Below, piece by piece: positions 5,959-6,030 of a stretch of 6,030 bases of DNA. The notes under the pieces were generated by a model, which worked only from the letters and a program-made list of their open reading frames with translations, did no database searches and had not been told where the DNA came from. The translations under genes and the position numbers were made by a program. Within the stretch, counting starts at the first letter, position 1; each line of letters starts with the position of its first letter. Source of the stretch: Thermoplasmatota archaeon (GTDB lineage Archaea > Thermoplasmatota > Penumbrarchaeia > Penumbrarchaeales > Penumbrarchaeaceae); the NCBI GenBank assembly GCA_030595585.1, contig JAUVCY010000131.1, positions 1 through 6,030 of the forward strand, given 5' to 3'.

Positions 5959-6030
5959 ATGACAATGAACAATTCTGATAACAGTTATGCTATATCGATA
6001 TATGAGAAAATTGAAAACAGAAAACTAATT
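5959..6030 (+). CDS. Start of an unidentified gene, cut by the window edge
   Basis: From the ATG at 5959 the frame is open for 24 codons to the last base. The peptide is MTMNNSDNSYAISIYEKIEN followed by RKLI, polar at first and then probably helical. An in-frame GTG at 5950 is an alternative start, and a stop at 5935-5937 bounds the frame. There is no clear ribosome binding site, but a promoter-like element lies at leaderless distance. Too little is visible to name it. The DNA here is AT-rich (17 of 60 bases are G or C in 5941-6000), and a short open frame could arise by chance. Confidence 0.45.
   Translation, partial: MTMNNSDNSYAISIYEKIENRKLI

Overview
The window reads as archaeal DNA. TATA-box-like elements lie about 25-40 bases upstream of several starts, GGAG-type ribosome binding sites are present, and there is a class I HMG-CoA reductase, the mevalonate-pathway enzyme that makes archaeal isoprenoid lipids. 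I suspect a euryarchaeal or Thermoplasmatota-type lineage, but this is only an impression. No rRNA, tRNA, CRISPR array, insertion sequence or phage gene was seen.

Left part (1-3984), all on the minus strand and read right to left: a class I HMG-CoA reductase (hmgA) with an extra N-terminal domain, then a complete ferrous-iron transporter gene (feoB), then the first 95 codons of a small multi-spanning membrane protein 9 bases behind feoB. feoB has its own promoter. A palindrome, TTAGG-4-CCTAA, of the kind bound by DtxR/IdeR-type metal repressors sits directly against its TATA box, so feoB and the membrane protein probably form an iron-regulated unit separate from hmgA. The hmgA leader holds a nested pair of perfect inverted repeats just before the ribosome binding site.

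Middle (4203-5176), minus strand: a flavodoxin-like protein and a GNAT acetyltransferase form a two-gene operon. Stop and start overlap as TTGA, which implies a TTG start for the acetyltransferase. The operon has a strong TATA box and ribosome binding site.

Right part (5177-6030), plus strand: the DNA becomes AT-richer. It holds a small three- or four-helix membrane protein transcribed divergently from the flavodoxin operon, a hairpin-rich spacer, and the start of a gene that runs off the edge.

Most genes here are ordinary housekeeping or accessory genes. I see no clear new multi-gene system. The points most worth following are the HMG-CoA reductase fusion with its leader structure and the iron-type operator on feoB.
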